Assembly (NCBI GenBank): GCA_002351725.1
Contig: DEHD01000008.1
Span: 16,962-80,961, forward strand
DNA from: Prevotella sp. UBA2809
GTDB taxonomy: Bacteria > Bacteroidota > Bacteroidia > Bacteroidales > Bacteroidaceae
DNA length: 64,000 bases
Direction of reading: 5' to 3'
A model generated the notes under the pieces. That model had not been told where the DNA came from, did no database searches, and saw only the letters and a list, made by a program, of their open reading frames with translations. The position numbers and the translations under genes are program-made. Of this stretch, positions 27,152 to 35,246 are shown piece by piece. Within the stretch, counting starts at the first letter, position 1. The number at the start of each line of letters is the position of its first letter.

Positions 27152-27183
27152 AGCAGTAGACCTAAATTGTCTGCTGCTTTTTT
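27152..27183 (+). terminator. Terminator of the 26.95-kb transcript
   Basis: AGCAGTAGAC (27152-27161) pairs with GTCTGCTGCT (27169-27178) with one T-G wobble, followed by a run of T to 27183. Confidence 0.75.
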
Positions 27184-27242
27184 GTTTAAAATCCGCCACA
27201 AGATGTAGAGAATGCGGTATATAACGCAATTCAAACAAAAAT

Positions 27243-27391
27243 TGTCTATAAATAGACATTGATTTAAATATCTTGGCATATCTTTGCAAAAAGGAAAAAT
27301 AAATAGAATATATTGGTTAAGGTTTATGGTTGATTAATTTTAGTTTTTTAAGTAATTCAAGAAAAAGGTTCGTTGTGAAACGAGCCTTTTT
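27243..27391 (+). ncRNA. Candidate small RNA of about 100 bases
   Basis: A TATCTTTG -7 box (27279-27286) has an inverted repeat TGTCTAT-AA-ATAGACA (27243-27258) upstream, near where the -33 element should be. About 100 bases on, a 13-bp stem (27362-27374 / 27379-27391, one T-G wobble) ends in T. No ORF fits. The terminator also serves the convergent transporter gene, so the small RNA is a weak call. Confidence 0.3.
27362..27391. terminator. Bidirectional terminator before the EamA gene
   Basis: A stem of AAAAAGGTTCGTT with AACGAGCCTTTTT around a GTGA loop, T-rich in both directions, lies 23 bases past the stop of the transporter gene. Confidence 0.75.
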
Positions 27392-27413
27392 TGGTTATTA
27401 TAAGTATCTTAAA

Positions 27414-28334
27414 TTACTTACCTTTATTAATTACATATATTCCAAGCGCAGCAAGTCCGCCAGCAAATATGTATTTTAAATGGAACGTCTCTCCTAGGCA
27501 GAGACACGAAGTAACTGTACCAACTATAGGAATAAGCGAATTATATATTGCAACCTTTCCTACAGGATTACAACTAAGTAGTTTGTTGTAGAGTGCAAAT
27601 CCTATAGCAGAAATAGCAATGAGCAGCAACAGACATATAATTCCGAGCAAATTTACATTTGGCAGTGTACCGCCAAGGGCGAGTCCGGGAATGATGAGCA
27701 GCAAACCTCCGATTGAGAGACTATAGCCTGTCCCTACAAACACATCTACCCTACGACTCAAACCACGAGTCATCAAGTTAGAAACGGCCCCACAGATAGC
27801 GTTAAGGATAATCATACCGTCGCCCAGCCAGGTAAACTGTCCGCTTTCAGCTCCCCCAAGGTTCAGAGTAAGTATTCCGCAGAAACCAACGGCACAACCA
27901 AAAATCTTACTTGATGTGAGCTTGTCGCTCTTAAAACAGGCACAGGCCAGCAGTACTACAAGGAAGGTGCTCAATGAATTAAGAATAGCTGCGCGCGAAC
28001 CTGCACTATGCGACATACCTACATAGAAGAAGAAATAGTGAAGCGTAGTGTTCATCAGCGCAAAAGCAAGAATAAAGCGCCAGTCTATCGCCTTGCTCGT
28101 CTTGAATGAGCGCCCATTGCTACGAGCAACAGACAACACTATCAAACCTGCTACAGCAAATCGGATTCCAGCAAAGAGCATCTTGCTGCCAGTCATATCT
28201 GCTGTAATACCAAAGGCATTGAATCCCACTTTAATAAGAGGGAAAGCCCAGCCCCATGCTATTGCAGCAGTAAGGGCAAAAACAACCACCCAAACGGGTT
28301 GTTGGAATATAGATTTTCTTAATTGTTCAGCCAC
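27414..28334 (-). CDS. EamA/DMT-superfamily transporter
   Basis: A 306-residue inner-membrane protein with ten predicted helices in two EamA repeats (ALTAAIAWGWAFPLIKVGF... and LNAICGAVSNLMTRGL...). The proline near FP in the first helix and the GETF motif in the second repeat (CLCLGETFHLKYIFAGGLAALGIYVIN) are family traits. The family exports amino acids or other metabolites; the substrate is not predictable. It lies nine bases after the DUF3089 gene and is probably its operon partner. Confidence 0.9.
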   Translation of the reverse strand: MAEQLRKSIFQQPVWVVVFALTAAIAWGWAFPLIKVGFNAFGITADMTGSKMLFAGIRFAVAGLIVLSVARSNGRSFKTSKAIDWRFILAFALMNTTLHYFFFYVGMSHSAGSRAAILNSLSTFLVVLLACACFKSDKLTSSKIFGCAVGFCGILTLNLGGAESGQFTWLGDGMIILNAICGAVSNLMTRGLSRRVDVFVGTGYSLSIGGLLLIIPGLALGGTLPNVNLLGIICLLLLIAISAIGFALYNKLLSCNPVGKVAIYNSLIPIVGTVTSCLCLGETFHLKYIFAGGLAALGIYVINKGK

Positions 28335-28343
28335 TCTACTAAT

Positions 28344-29309
28344 TTACTTTTTATCTGACTTAGCGCGCCAGGCATTAGCTCGCACTTTTATATTCTCCTG
28401 AAGACATTCACTATATAACCAAGGCTCACAGCTGTGTATGTCGCCCACATTTATAAAGTCCTTATATGCAGGATACTCCGAACCGCTATAGCCACTAACC
28501 ACCAGTACATGATACTTTGGAGATAATGTAACTGTAATACTGTCATGAAGAGTAGCTGGTACAGAATCGGTTCGCCAGTTTACTGGATTAATACCCATAC
28601 ATGTTGCCCCAACAACAGGGTTGATATACTTAACATCCTTAACCGTGTTGTAACAGATTGTCACTCCAGTATCAGCCTCGCCCTTAGCAGCCTTAATGTG
28701 TTTTGTCTGCAGCGTATCATCAGGAGTTACCTTATAGCCCAGCACATAGGCTGCAGCTAACTGGTTATATGTTTCGTCATCAATATACTTCAGCAGCTCT
28801 ACAACAGCCATACCACCCTGACTGAAACCAGCGATGATGAGCGGACGAGTCTTGTCACGATGCGTTTGGAAGTATTCAAAAGCACGACAAACATCGTCCA
28901 TTGCCAAACGAGTACGAGCACGAGTGCTGTCTTCGTTATGCAACATGAAAGCCTCGATGGTTGCATGACGATAATAAGGTGCAAAAAAACGATTGCCAGG
29001 CGACATATACGCTGCCACCTTCTTTATCTCCAAATCGCCCATGTTCTGACGATGAACAGGATTATACACATCAGCATAATGGCATATGCGACCATCTTCA
29101 GTGGTCCAGTCTTCCTGCCACGTAGATACGACGTAGAACACATCAGCTCCACTATCGGTACTGTCTCCATCAGCTGTAATCCACATCTCAGAGTCGCTAT
29201 AATCAGGCGCCTGAGGAATATACTGAGTCTTAGCACATGATGCCAGACAGATACAAGCCACTAAAGCCGATACACTAAATGTGTTGCGTAAAAATACTTC
29301 TTTTCCCAT
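28344..29309 (-). CDS. DUF3089 alpha/beta-hydrolase-like lipoprotein
   Basis: A 321-residue surface or periplasmic lipoprotein: the lipobox LASC puts the lipid on Cys25. The hydrolase nucleophile elbow is GFSQGGMAV, and VLVVSGYSGSEYPAYKDFINVGDIHSCE near the end holds the likely Asp and His. DUF3089 proteins are alpha/beta hydrolases without a known substrate. A TAATTTTG -7 box is at 29318-29325 with no good -33 element. It is divergent from the acid phosphatase gene and precedes the EamA transporter. Confidence 0.85.
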   Translation of the reverse strand: MGKEVFLRNTFSVSALVACICLASCAKTQYIPQAPDYSDSEMWITADGDSTDSGADVFYVVSTWQEDWTTEDGRICHYADVYNPVHRQNMGDLEIKKVAAYMSPGNRFFAPYYRHATIEAFMLHNEDSTRARTRLAMDDVCRAFEYFQTHRDKTRPLIIAGFSQGGMAVVELLKYIDDETYNQLAAAYVLGYKVTPDDTLQTKHIKAAKGEADTGVTICYNTVKDVKYINPVVGATCMGINPVNWRTDSVPATLHDSITVTLSPKYHVLVVSGYSGSEYPAYKDFINVGDIHSCEPWLYSECLQENIKVRANAWRAKSDKK

Positions 29310-29345
29310 ATCGGCAGCAAAATTACAAAAAAAATAAATAAAACC

Positions 29346-29376
29346 TTGTGGATTATAAAATAAAATATTACTTTTG
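29346..29376 (+). promoter_or_regulatory. Promoter of the acid phosphatase gene
   Basis: TTG (29346-29348), 20 bases, TACTTTTG (29369-29376), with a leader of about 40 bases to ATG 29423. Confidence 0.65.
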
Positions 29377-29422
29377 CAGAGTTAAAATTATCATCAACCA
29401 ACAATTATTGCATAATCCTTTT

Positions 29423-30739
29423 ATGAAGAAAATTCTAACGTGCCTATTATTGGCAAGTACTGTGGCCGTTCAGGCACAGGTTCAACGTTTTTCAGGAAAG
29501 TCAGCACTTGAGGAAATTGCTGCTGACAAGTTTTTAGCTGCAGGCAACATGACTGATTACGATCACCTTACCCGCACTGCCCTAACCCCTACTCCTAAGG
29601 GCTACGAACCCTATTATTTCTCACACTATGGCAGACATGGAGCTCGCTTCCTGCTTGAGGAGAACGATTACGCCATGCCAGTTAAGACCTTGCGCCAGGC
29701 TAAGTTTGCAGGAAAACTTACACCACTTGGTGATAAGGTTTTGGCAAAGCTCGATTCAATGCAGAAGACCACCAAGGACCGTCTTGGCGACCTTACAGCT
29801 ACAGGACAGCGCCAGCATCATGGCATTGCCAAGCGTATGACACAGAACTTCCCAGAGATTTTCAAGAGTCCTAACCTGCCTATACACTCTGTATCTACCA
29901 CATCAATCCGCGCTATTATTTCGATGATGGCCGAGTGCGAAGAGCTTCAGGCTGCCAACCCGTCAGCAAAGATATACAACGACGCCAGCAAGGCCGATAT
30001 GGTATATATGAACTACTCTGCCCCTCGTGGCGAAGGTGGCGGTATGTTCCGTCCTGACCTTATGAAGGCTATGCAGAAACAGCAGCAGATGAGCGACAGT
30101 CTTAAGCACCCAGAAAGACTGATGCAGCAGTTGTTTAACGATCAGCACTGGGTATACCTGAATGTTACAACAGGTCAGCTTATGAGCAAGATTGCTGATA
30201 TAGCGCTTAACATGCAGAGCCACGATGGCGACGCTTCACTGCTGGAGCTGTTTACACCTGAGGAACTGCGCGACCTTTGGCGCAGCAACAACCTCTATTG
30301 GTATCTGCTTTACAGCAACGCCCCACAGACTGGCGGTCGTATGCCTTGGAATCAGAAGAATCTGTTGAAGAACATCATTGAAACAGCTGATACCGTTACT
30401 CAGGTTCAGGCATCACTGCGATTCGGACACGATACTGTTGTTCTGCCTCTGGTATGTATGCTCGATCTTGACGGAGCTGCTGTACAGGTTGAAAATCTCG
30501 ACGAGCTTGAGAACTCGTTCCGTACATATTACCTTATACCAACAGGAAGTAATGTGCAGTTCATCTTCTACCGCCCAAAGAAAGGCAAGCAGGGCGACAT
30601 TCTGTTGAAGGTTCTGTTCAACGAGCGCGAGGCTCACATGCCACTGGCTACCGACAACTGGCCATATTATAAGTGGAATGATTTCAAAGAGTATTATCTT
30701 AAGAAGATAGACGAGAACACCCCAAAGAAAAATAAGTAG
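29423..30739 (+). CDS. Exported histidine acid phosphatase, phytase-like
   Basis: Secreted phosphatase of 438 residues from ATG 29423; the longer frame back to 29348 is excluded because it crosses the promoter. The signal peptide ends near VQAQ. The catalytic motif is YGRHGAR (Arg71, His72, Arg75), and the partner is HD in LRFGHDTVVLPLV. This is the histidine phosphatase branch 2, which includes phytases and inositol polyphosphate phosphatases such as MINPP. It probably releases phosphate from sugar or inositol phosphates in the periplasm. The stop lies in the terminator stem. Confidence 0.9.
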   Translation: MKKILTCLLLASTVAVQAQVQRFSGKSALEEIAADKFLAAGNMTDYDHLTRTALTPTPKGYEPYYFSHYGRHGARFLLEENDYAMPVKTLRQAKFAGKLTPLGDKVLAKLDSMQKTTKDRLGDLTATGQRQHHGIAKRMTQNFPEIFKSPNLPIHSVSTTSIRAIISMMAECEELQAANPSAKIYNDASKADMVYMNYSAPRGEGGGMFRPDLMKAMQKQQQMSDSLKHPERLMQQLFNDQHWVYLNVTTGQLMSKIADIALNMQSHDGDASLLELFTPEELRDLWRSNNLYWYLLYSNAPQTGGRMPWNQKNLLKNIIETADTVTQVQASLRFGHDTVVLPLVCMLDLDGAAVQVENLDELENSFRTYYLIPTGSNVQFIFYRPKKGKQGDILLKVLFNEREAHMPLATDNWPYYKWNDFKEYYLKKIDENTPKKNK

Positions 30740-30761
30740 CCGCTTGGCTACTTATTTTTTT
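30731..30761. terminator. Terminator overlapping the phosphatase stop codon
   Basis: An 11-bp stem AATAAGTAGCC (30731-30741) / GGCTACTTATT (30746-30756) with a GCTT loop and a T run to 30761. The TAG stop is inside the stem. It also ends the convergent gene at 30762. Confidence 0.85.
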
Positions 30762-31232
30762 CTATTCGATGTTGCGTGGACCACGACGCTTCTCACGCTT
30801 TTTCTTCTGATCGGCCTGATAGCTCTTATACTGATCATCAGTCAATATCTTCTTGAGCTCTGCATCGTAGGCTTTCATATTTGCCTCCATCTCCTTGCGA
30901 TGCTCCTGCATCTTGCTGTCATCCTTTGGTGGTTCAGGGCGCTTGCCCTTCATCTCCTTTGGTGGCATTGGTGGGCGACCAGCTCCTGGATGTCCGTGAT
31001 GATGTGGCCCACGTGGTCCCATCTTATCAGCATACTTTGTATTAAGCTCCAGCAGCTGCTTGGCTTGCTTATCGTTAAGTTTGTAGCGACTAACTGTCTC
31101 ATCAGTACGATGCTTAATCATTTCTGTCTTGTCGAACTTGCCTGGATGACGACGTTCGTTCTGTGATTCCTGTGCCATAGCTGATGTTCCAACCAGCAAA
31201 GCGGCCATCATTGTTACAATAATCTTTTTCAT
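30762..31232 (-). CDS. Exported DUF4890-like protein, Spy-like
   Basis: A 156-residue exported protein from ATG 31232 (MKKIIVTMMAALLVGTSAMAQ), chosen over the longer frame at 31265 because the signal peptide starts here. The mature part has a helical segment (ETVSRYKLNDKQAKQLLELNTKYADKM), a His/Pro-rich stretch (HHHGHPGAGRPPMPP) and a second helix ending in LTDDQYKSYQ and a basic tail. The LTxxQ repeats resemble Spy/CpxP periplasmic proteins, and the histidines could bind metal. Function unknown. Bases 31266-31441 upstream carry an inverted repeat GCCCATT/AATGGGC (31412-31435) and nothing else I can call. Confidence 0.8.
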   Translation of the reverse strand: MKKIIVTMMAALLVGTSAMAQESQNERRHPGKFDKTEMIKHRTDETVSRYKLNDKQAKQLLELNTKYADKMGPRGPHHHGHPGAGRPPMPPKEMKGKRPEPPKDDSKMQEHRKEMEANMKAYDAELKKILTDDQYKSYQADQKKKREKRRGPRNIE

Positions 31233-31441
31233 TGTTCTACTTTTGTTTAATTGTTTATTATTCAAGTTATTATTCTCATTGTTGCAACTATCTTTTTGAC
31301 GTATAAATGTACTTCAAGTTTAAATAACAACAAGCGTGTTTCAGTTAATGAAGCATTACTTTCAGCCAACAGGAAGATTCTTTCAACAAAACCAAACTAA
31401 AAAGGAAAAACGCCCATTCATCGAAAATAATGGGCCAAAAA

Positions 31442-31473
31442 TTTGCACGTACAAAATAAAATGAGTACTTTTG
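31442..31473 (+). promoter_or_regulatory. Promoter of tRNA-Thr/tRNA-Gly
   Basis: TTTG (31442-31445), 20 bases, TACTTTTG (31466-31473), 19 bases before tRNA-Thr. Confidence 0.8.
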
Positions 31474-31492
31474 CACTCGCTAATGGAGACCT

Positions 31493-31565
<73 letters not shown>

Positions 31566-31600
31566 CTCCTAGGCAAAAAATCAGAGATCTTTTTATCGTT

Positions 31601-31671
31601 GCGGAATTAGCACATCGGTAGTGCACGGGCTTCCCAAGCCTGGGAGGCGGGTTCGATTCCCGTATTCCGCT
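31601..31671 (+). tRNA. tRNA-Gly (CCC)
   Basis: Cloverleaf of 71 bases: acceptor GCGGAAT/ATTCCGC, anticodon loop TTCCCAA giving CCC, T loop TTCGATT, discriminator U. It reads GGG, complementing the GCC glycine tRNA at the start of the window. Confidence 0.97.
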
Positions 31672-31680
31672 CAGAGAATT

Positions 31681-31710
31681 GTAGAGGGCAATGAGCCCCC
31701 TACTTTTTTT
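31681..31710 (+). terminator. Terminator of the tRNA-Thr/Gly operon
   Basis: GTAGAGGGC (31681-31689) pairs with GCCCCCTAC (31695-31703) with one mismatch, then seven T. The T run touches the stop of the convergent glucosaminidase gene. Confidence 0.75.
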
Positions 31711-32620
31711 ATCTAAGTCTTAAAGCATCGCCAACCTTAATCTGATAATCAGGCGATAGTTTATTCATCTTATACAGATTCTTCAAACGTATACCATACT
31801 GCTGTGCAATGGTGTACATCGACTCGCCCTGGCGAACATAATGCAGGCGGCCCTTGTAATCCTTAGGAGCCTTGCGCTGCTTTTTCTTTAGCCATACAAT
31901 CTCACCCTCGTCCAGATGATCCTTGCGATGACGCTCGTTATATTTGGCAATCTTGCGATAGCTTATGCCAACCTCCTGACCAATAGACTTGAATGTATCG
32001 CCACGACGAGCTATTAAATAATAGTTCTTATTAAATATCTTGATGGTATGCAGTGAGGCGCCACCCACCTCACGATCTTTGGTACGCTGGGCCATGAAGT
32101 GATCGTAGCCCTTAGCGCTATCATACTGATAGAGTTTGTATAACTGGATAATCTCAATCAATTTCTCTGCATAAACAGGATTAGTAGCATAGCCAGCAGC
32201 CTTCAAGCCTCTGGCCCAACCCTTATAATCTGTAGTCTTAAGCTGAAACAACGAACGATAACGCTGATTTGCAGCCAGGAATTTCGAGTGATCCTCGTAA
32301 GAATCATATGCAGAATCGTACACGCGGAAACAGTCGTTTCTCTGATCGTCATCGTGATATGTACGACGTCCTTCCCATCCATTGTTGCACTTAATGCCAA
32401 AGTGATTATTGCTTGTGCGGGTAAGCTCGCTGCGACCAGCACCACTCTCAAGCAATCCCTGAGCCAAGGTTATTGATGCAGGTATGCGATAACGCTGCAT
32501 CTGCTCAATGGCTATATCCTTATATTGATCTACATATTGCTGATATGCTTGGTTCCATTTTATCTGCGAAAAGACAGATAAGGACATTGAAATGGCAATG
32601 AAAAGGAAAAATTTTCTCAT
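31709..32620 (-). CDS. Glucosaminidase with two LysM domains
   Basis: An exported peptidoglycan hydrolase of 303 residues. After a signal peptide (to about residue 19) comes a GH73-type N-acetylglucosaminidase domain: ITLAQGLLESGAGRSELTRTSNNHFGIKCN with the catalytic Glu in LLESGAG, then YDSYEDHSKFL and GLKAAGYATNPVYAEKLIEII. Two LysM repeats close the protein (about 195-240 and 255-303; RRGDTFKSIGQEVGIS, RQGESMYTIAQQYGI) and bind cell-wall glycan. It probably serves in wall growth or daughter-cell separation. A TACTTTTG -7 box is at 32641-32648. Confidence 0.93.
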   Translation of the reverse strand: MRKFFLFIAISMSLSVFSQIKWNQAYQQYVDQYKDIAIEQMQRYRIPASITLAQGLLESGAGRSELTRTSNNHFGIKCNNGWEGRRTYHDDDQRNDCFRVYDSAYDSYEDHSKFLAANQRYRSLFQLKTTDYKGWARGLKAAGYATNPVYAEKLIEIIQLYKLYQYDSAKGYDHFMAQRTKDREVGGASLHTIKIFNKNYYLIARRGDTFKSIGQEVGISYRKIAKYNERHRKDHLDEGEIVWLKKKQRKAPKDYKGRLHYVRQGESMYTIAQQYGIRLKNLYKMNKLSPDYQIKVGDALRLR

Positions 32621-32697
32621 ATTTTTGCGATTATTTTGTGCAAAAGTAATGAATTCTCTCGAATAATTTGTAATTTTGCCGAAAAATATAGCATTTT

Positions 32698-33171
32698 ATG
32701 AGGGAACTGGAGCTAAAGTCGGTTATTAAGGTGTGCAACATGGACGAACTGAGTGCCGAAGAAAAACACCTTGTTGAATTAGCAATAGAGGCTACAAGCC
32801 GTAGTTATGCACCCTACTCAAAATTCCACGTAGGTGCAGCAGTAAGACTTGATAATGGCGTAGAGATAATTGGTTGCAATCAAGAGAATGCAGCCTATCC
32901 ATCAGGTCTGTGCGCAGAGCGTACTGCATTGTTTGCCGCTGGAGCCCAATATCCCGATGTTCCTGTAAGAATGCTGGCTATTGCAGCAAGAGGTACCCAT
33001 GGTGAGCTTGAAGACGAGCCTGTTCCTCCATGTGGCTCTTGCAGACAAGTAATGATAGAATCAGAGACACGTGCCAATGCACCAATGCGTATACTTCTTT
33101 ATGGAAAGAAATATGTATACGTTATCGACGGAATCAGAAAGCTGATGCCACTTACATTCTCTGAGTTTTAA
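32698..33171 (+). CDS. cdd: Cytidine deaminase
   Basis: Zinc enzyme of pyrimidine salvage that turns cytidine and deoxycytidine into uridine forms. The 157 residues include the zinc and proton-shuttle motif CAERTA and the second zinc motif PCGSCRQ; YAPYSKFHVGAA binds the ribose. It is of the small tetrameric type. A TAATTTTG box at 32671-32678 is a likely -7 element, 20 bases upstream. The stop TAA shares TTAA with the stop of the convergent gene. Confidence 0.96.
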   Translation: MRELELKSVIKVCNMDELSAEEKHLVELAIEATSRSYAPYSKFHVGAAVRLDNGVEIIGCNQENAAYPSGLCAERTALFAAGAQYPDVPVRMLAIAARGTHGELEDEPVPPCGSCRQVMIESETRANAPMRILLYGKKYVYVIDGIRKLMPLTFSEF

Positions 33172-34499
33172 CGGTAACACCCCAATCCCAAAGCACGCGA
33201 TAAAGAATCGAGATGGAAGTCGTAATCAAGGTTGTCTTCATCAACTTTGATAAAATTGTCTTTTCCTTGAATTGAGTCGTTAGGCGATTCCCAAATGATG
33301 TTGCTGAAATGCTGGGGGTCATCTTCAACAGCAGGTGTTCGCAACAAGCAGTTGTCAAAACTATAGTTAAACTCTTGTTCGCCTGAGGTCATATATCCCA
33401 TCACCACATCATCATCGTAGCCAGTAAGTATAGAACCACTGCAAATCACATTATACAGCGGAGCATACTGATTAGAAAAATACAGTGCAGCTCCACGACC
33501 ACCAACAAAGGAATAGAATTGTGCAAGAGTGCAGTTCACAATCTCTACCATACCACCGTTAATAGCCAGACAATTCCCCATAGAGTTTGAAAGCTGACAA
33601 TATTCCAAACGTACATAAGCGTTGGTTAGACCGATACCATCACCCTGAGAGTTATGCACCACACACTGATACAGCTGCAGACGATAATTCTCAGAATCAA
33701 ATGCTGCTGAATCACAAACCACTCCCTGGCACGCATTCCTTATCTGAGTGTTATTCAGTATATTACCATCCGAACTCTCATAGAACCTTATTCCTCGCCA
33801 TTGTCCTGACAAACGGTCGTAAGGCAGATATGTGAACATACGGTCCAGACGGTCACCACGCATAATGCAATTATCCGTATACAAGGTGCCACGAACATCA
33901 AGCCCTGCACCATCGTGGAAATATAATGTGGTATTACGGATGGTGAGTTTTACTCCCTCATTAACAACAAAGTCACCATAAACAAGCAAAGGCTTATCCG
34001 ACTCGATAACAGAGTCCTTCTCGATCACAGGCGAATACATCTTAACTGCATCCCATGCCCAAGCCTGAAGACATACACTCTGTTCTACTCCACTCTCCAT
34101 CGAGAACACCAGATTATCCGTTATCGATTCAGGCTCGTTACGATATGTCTCATACGGCGTTATCTCAACAAACACCAATATACTATCCTTTTGGCGAATT
34201 TCTATACCATTGGTTTGCGAGCCGTTCGAGTTATCAAGATAAATGCCATCTACATTAACGCGGAAACCTGTCTGGTTGCCTCTCTTCAGATACACACTCG
34301 TCATACGCACACCATCGTTATTGCGATTATGAACCCAGAATGAATATGTAGATGACGAGGTACGACTGAAAACAGTATCAAGCTTTATTGTATCTGCAGG
34401 AAATTCAATACGTAATCCTGATGATTCTGAAAACGAGTCGTCTTCAGCACAAGCCACAAACAGGGCCAGAACGAATATAAAAAAGAAAATCCGTTTCAT
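33168..34499 (-). CDS. Right-handed beta-helix lipoprotein
   Basis: A 443-residue lipoprotein: the signal MKRIFFFIFVLALFVACAEDD puts the lipid on Cys17, followed by acidic DD, which in Bacteroidetes favours export to the outer surface. The frame opens further upstream to 34898 but that part has no family match and overlaps the rubrerythrin gene, so I start at ATG 34499. Repeating short strands and Asn/Asp turns (NNTQIRNACQGVVCDSA, NGGMVEIVNCTLAQFYSF) fit a pectate-lyase-like parallel beta helix (about 210-400). No catalytic residues are clear. It may bind polysaccharide. Confidence 0.83.
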   Translation of the reverse strand: MKRIFFFIFVLALFVACAEDDSFSESSGLRIEFPADTIKLDTVFSRTSSSTYSFWVHNRNNDGVRMTSVYLKRGNQTGFRVNVDGIYLDNSNGSQTNGIEIRQKDSILVFVEITPYETYRNEPESITDNLVFSMESGVEQSVCLQAWAWDAVKMYSPVIEKDSVIESDKPLLVYGDFVVNEGVKLTIRNTTLYFHDGAGLDVRGTLYTDNCIMRGDRLDRMFTYLPYDRLSGQWRGIRFYESSDGNILNNTQIRNACQGVVCDSAAFDSENYRLQLYQCVVHNSQGDGIGLTNAYVRLEYCQLSNSMGNCLAINGGMVEIVNCTLAQFYSFVGGRGAALYFSNQYAPLYNVICSGSILTGYDDDVVMGYMTSGEQEFNYSFDNCLLRTPAVEDDPQHFSNIIWESPNDSIQGKDNFIKVDEDNLDYDFHLDSLSRALGLGCYR

Positions 34500-34539
34500 C
34501 TTATTGATAAAACGGATTAATAGGATATTTATTGTGTAA

Positions 34540-35097
34540 TTACTTGCCAAAGTAGCGCTTAAGCAGTCCAGCGAAGCCAGCACCATGACGAGCCTCGTCC
34601 TTAGCCATCTCGTGAACAGTGTCGTGGATAGCATCGAAGCCAGCAGCCTTAGCGTTCTTTGCGATACGGAACTTATCCTCGCACGCACCTGCTTCAGCAG
34701 CAGCACGCTTCTCAAGGTTTGTCTTGGTATCCCATACACACTCGCCCAGCAACTCAGCAAAGCGTGAAGCATGATCAGCCTCCTCAAAAGCATAACGCTT
34801 GAAAGCCTCAGCAATCTCAGGATAACCCTCGCGATCAGCCTGACGAGCCATAGCCAGATACATACCAACCTCACCACACTCACCGTTGAAGTGGGCACGC
34901 AGGTCGTTGATCATCTCCTCTGATACACCTTCGGGCTTACCATCACCAATACGATGCACTGTAGCATAAGTTACATCACCATCGTCCTTAAGCTCAGAGA
35001 ACTTAGAAGCAGGAGCCTTACAGATTGGACACTTCTCAGGAGCTGAGTCACCCTCATGAATGTAACCACAAACAGCGCAAATAAATTTCTTTGTCAT
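34540..35097 (-). CDS. Reverse rubrerythrin
   Basis: Non-haem diiron peroxidase that reduces hydrogen peroxide in anaerobes. The 185 residues have the rubredoxin-like iron site first (CAVCGYIHEGDSAPEKCPIC, residues 8-27) and the ferritin-like diiron bundle second, with Glu ligands in FNGECGEVGMYLAMARQ, AFEEADHASRF and AKDEARHG. Classical rubrerythrin has the opposite order. It has its own promoter with a leader of about 70 bases. The fur-family gene two genes upstream makes peroxide- or iron-dependent control plausible. Confidence 0.92.
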   Translation of the reverse strand: MTKKFICAVCGYIHEGDSAPEKCPICKAPASKFSELKDDGDVTYATVHRIGDGKPEGVSEEMINDLRAHFNGECGEVGMYLAMARQADREGYPEIAEAFKRYAFEEADHASRFAELLGECVWDTKTNLEKRAAAEAGACEDKFRIAKNAKAAGFDAIHDTVHEMAKDEARHGAGFAGLLKRYFGK

Positions 35098-35173
35098 AAT
35101 TCAATATTTGTTTAGTTATTAATAATGTGAATAATATACGTTAGTAAATAGTAAACTACAATACTTCCGTTTG

Positions 35174-35205
35174 CAAATATATGAATAAAAAATAAATCCC
35201 ACAAA
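35174..35205 (-). promoter_or_regulatory. Promoter of the rubrerythrin gene
   Basis: Read leftward there is TTTG (35202-35205), 20 bases, then TATATTTG (35174-35181). The -33 box sits in the loop of the hisS terminator. A perfect palindrome TTATTAATAA (35116-35125) in the leader could be a Fur/PerR site, but it is short. Confidence 0.7.
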
Positions 35206-35223
35206 TTTTTTGCAGGATTTATT
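35191..35223 (-). terminator. Terminator of fur-purA-hisS
   Basis: A perfect 9-bp stem AATAAATCC (35191-35199) / GGATTTATT (35215-35223), followed in the leftward sense by TTTTTTATTC. Confidence 0.75.
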
Positions 35224-35246
35224 ATCAATTATCGCAAATTTGCGTT

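Larger units (their letters stand above)
26921..27183 (+). ncRNA. Candidate non-coding transcript or decayed tRNA-Lys locus
   Basis: A complete promoter (TTTG 26921-26924, 20 bases, TAACTTTG 26945-26952) and a strong terminator (27152-27183) bracket about 220 bases without a convincing ORF. Within it are a hairpin GTTACC/GGTAAC (27060-27081) and the tRNA-Lys 3' remnant at 27117-27138. I cannot match it to 6S RNA, tmRNA, RNase P or SRP RNA. It is either a small RNA or the ruin of a second tRNA-Lys gene. Confidence 0.4.

Noticed and set aside
26996..27289. 97-residue reverse ORF
   Set aside because: It crosses a terminator, the tRNA remnant and a promoter, with no family motif.
34500..34898. 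N-terminal extension of the beta-helix gene
   Set aside because: It runs through the rubrerythrin gene in another frame, and the lipoprotein signal begins only at 34499.
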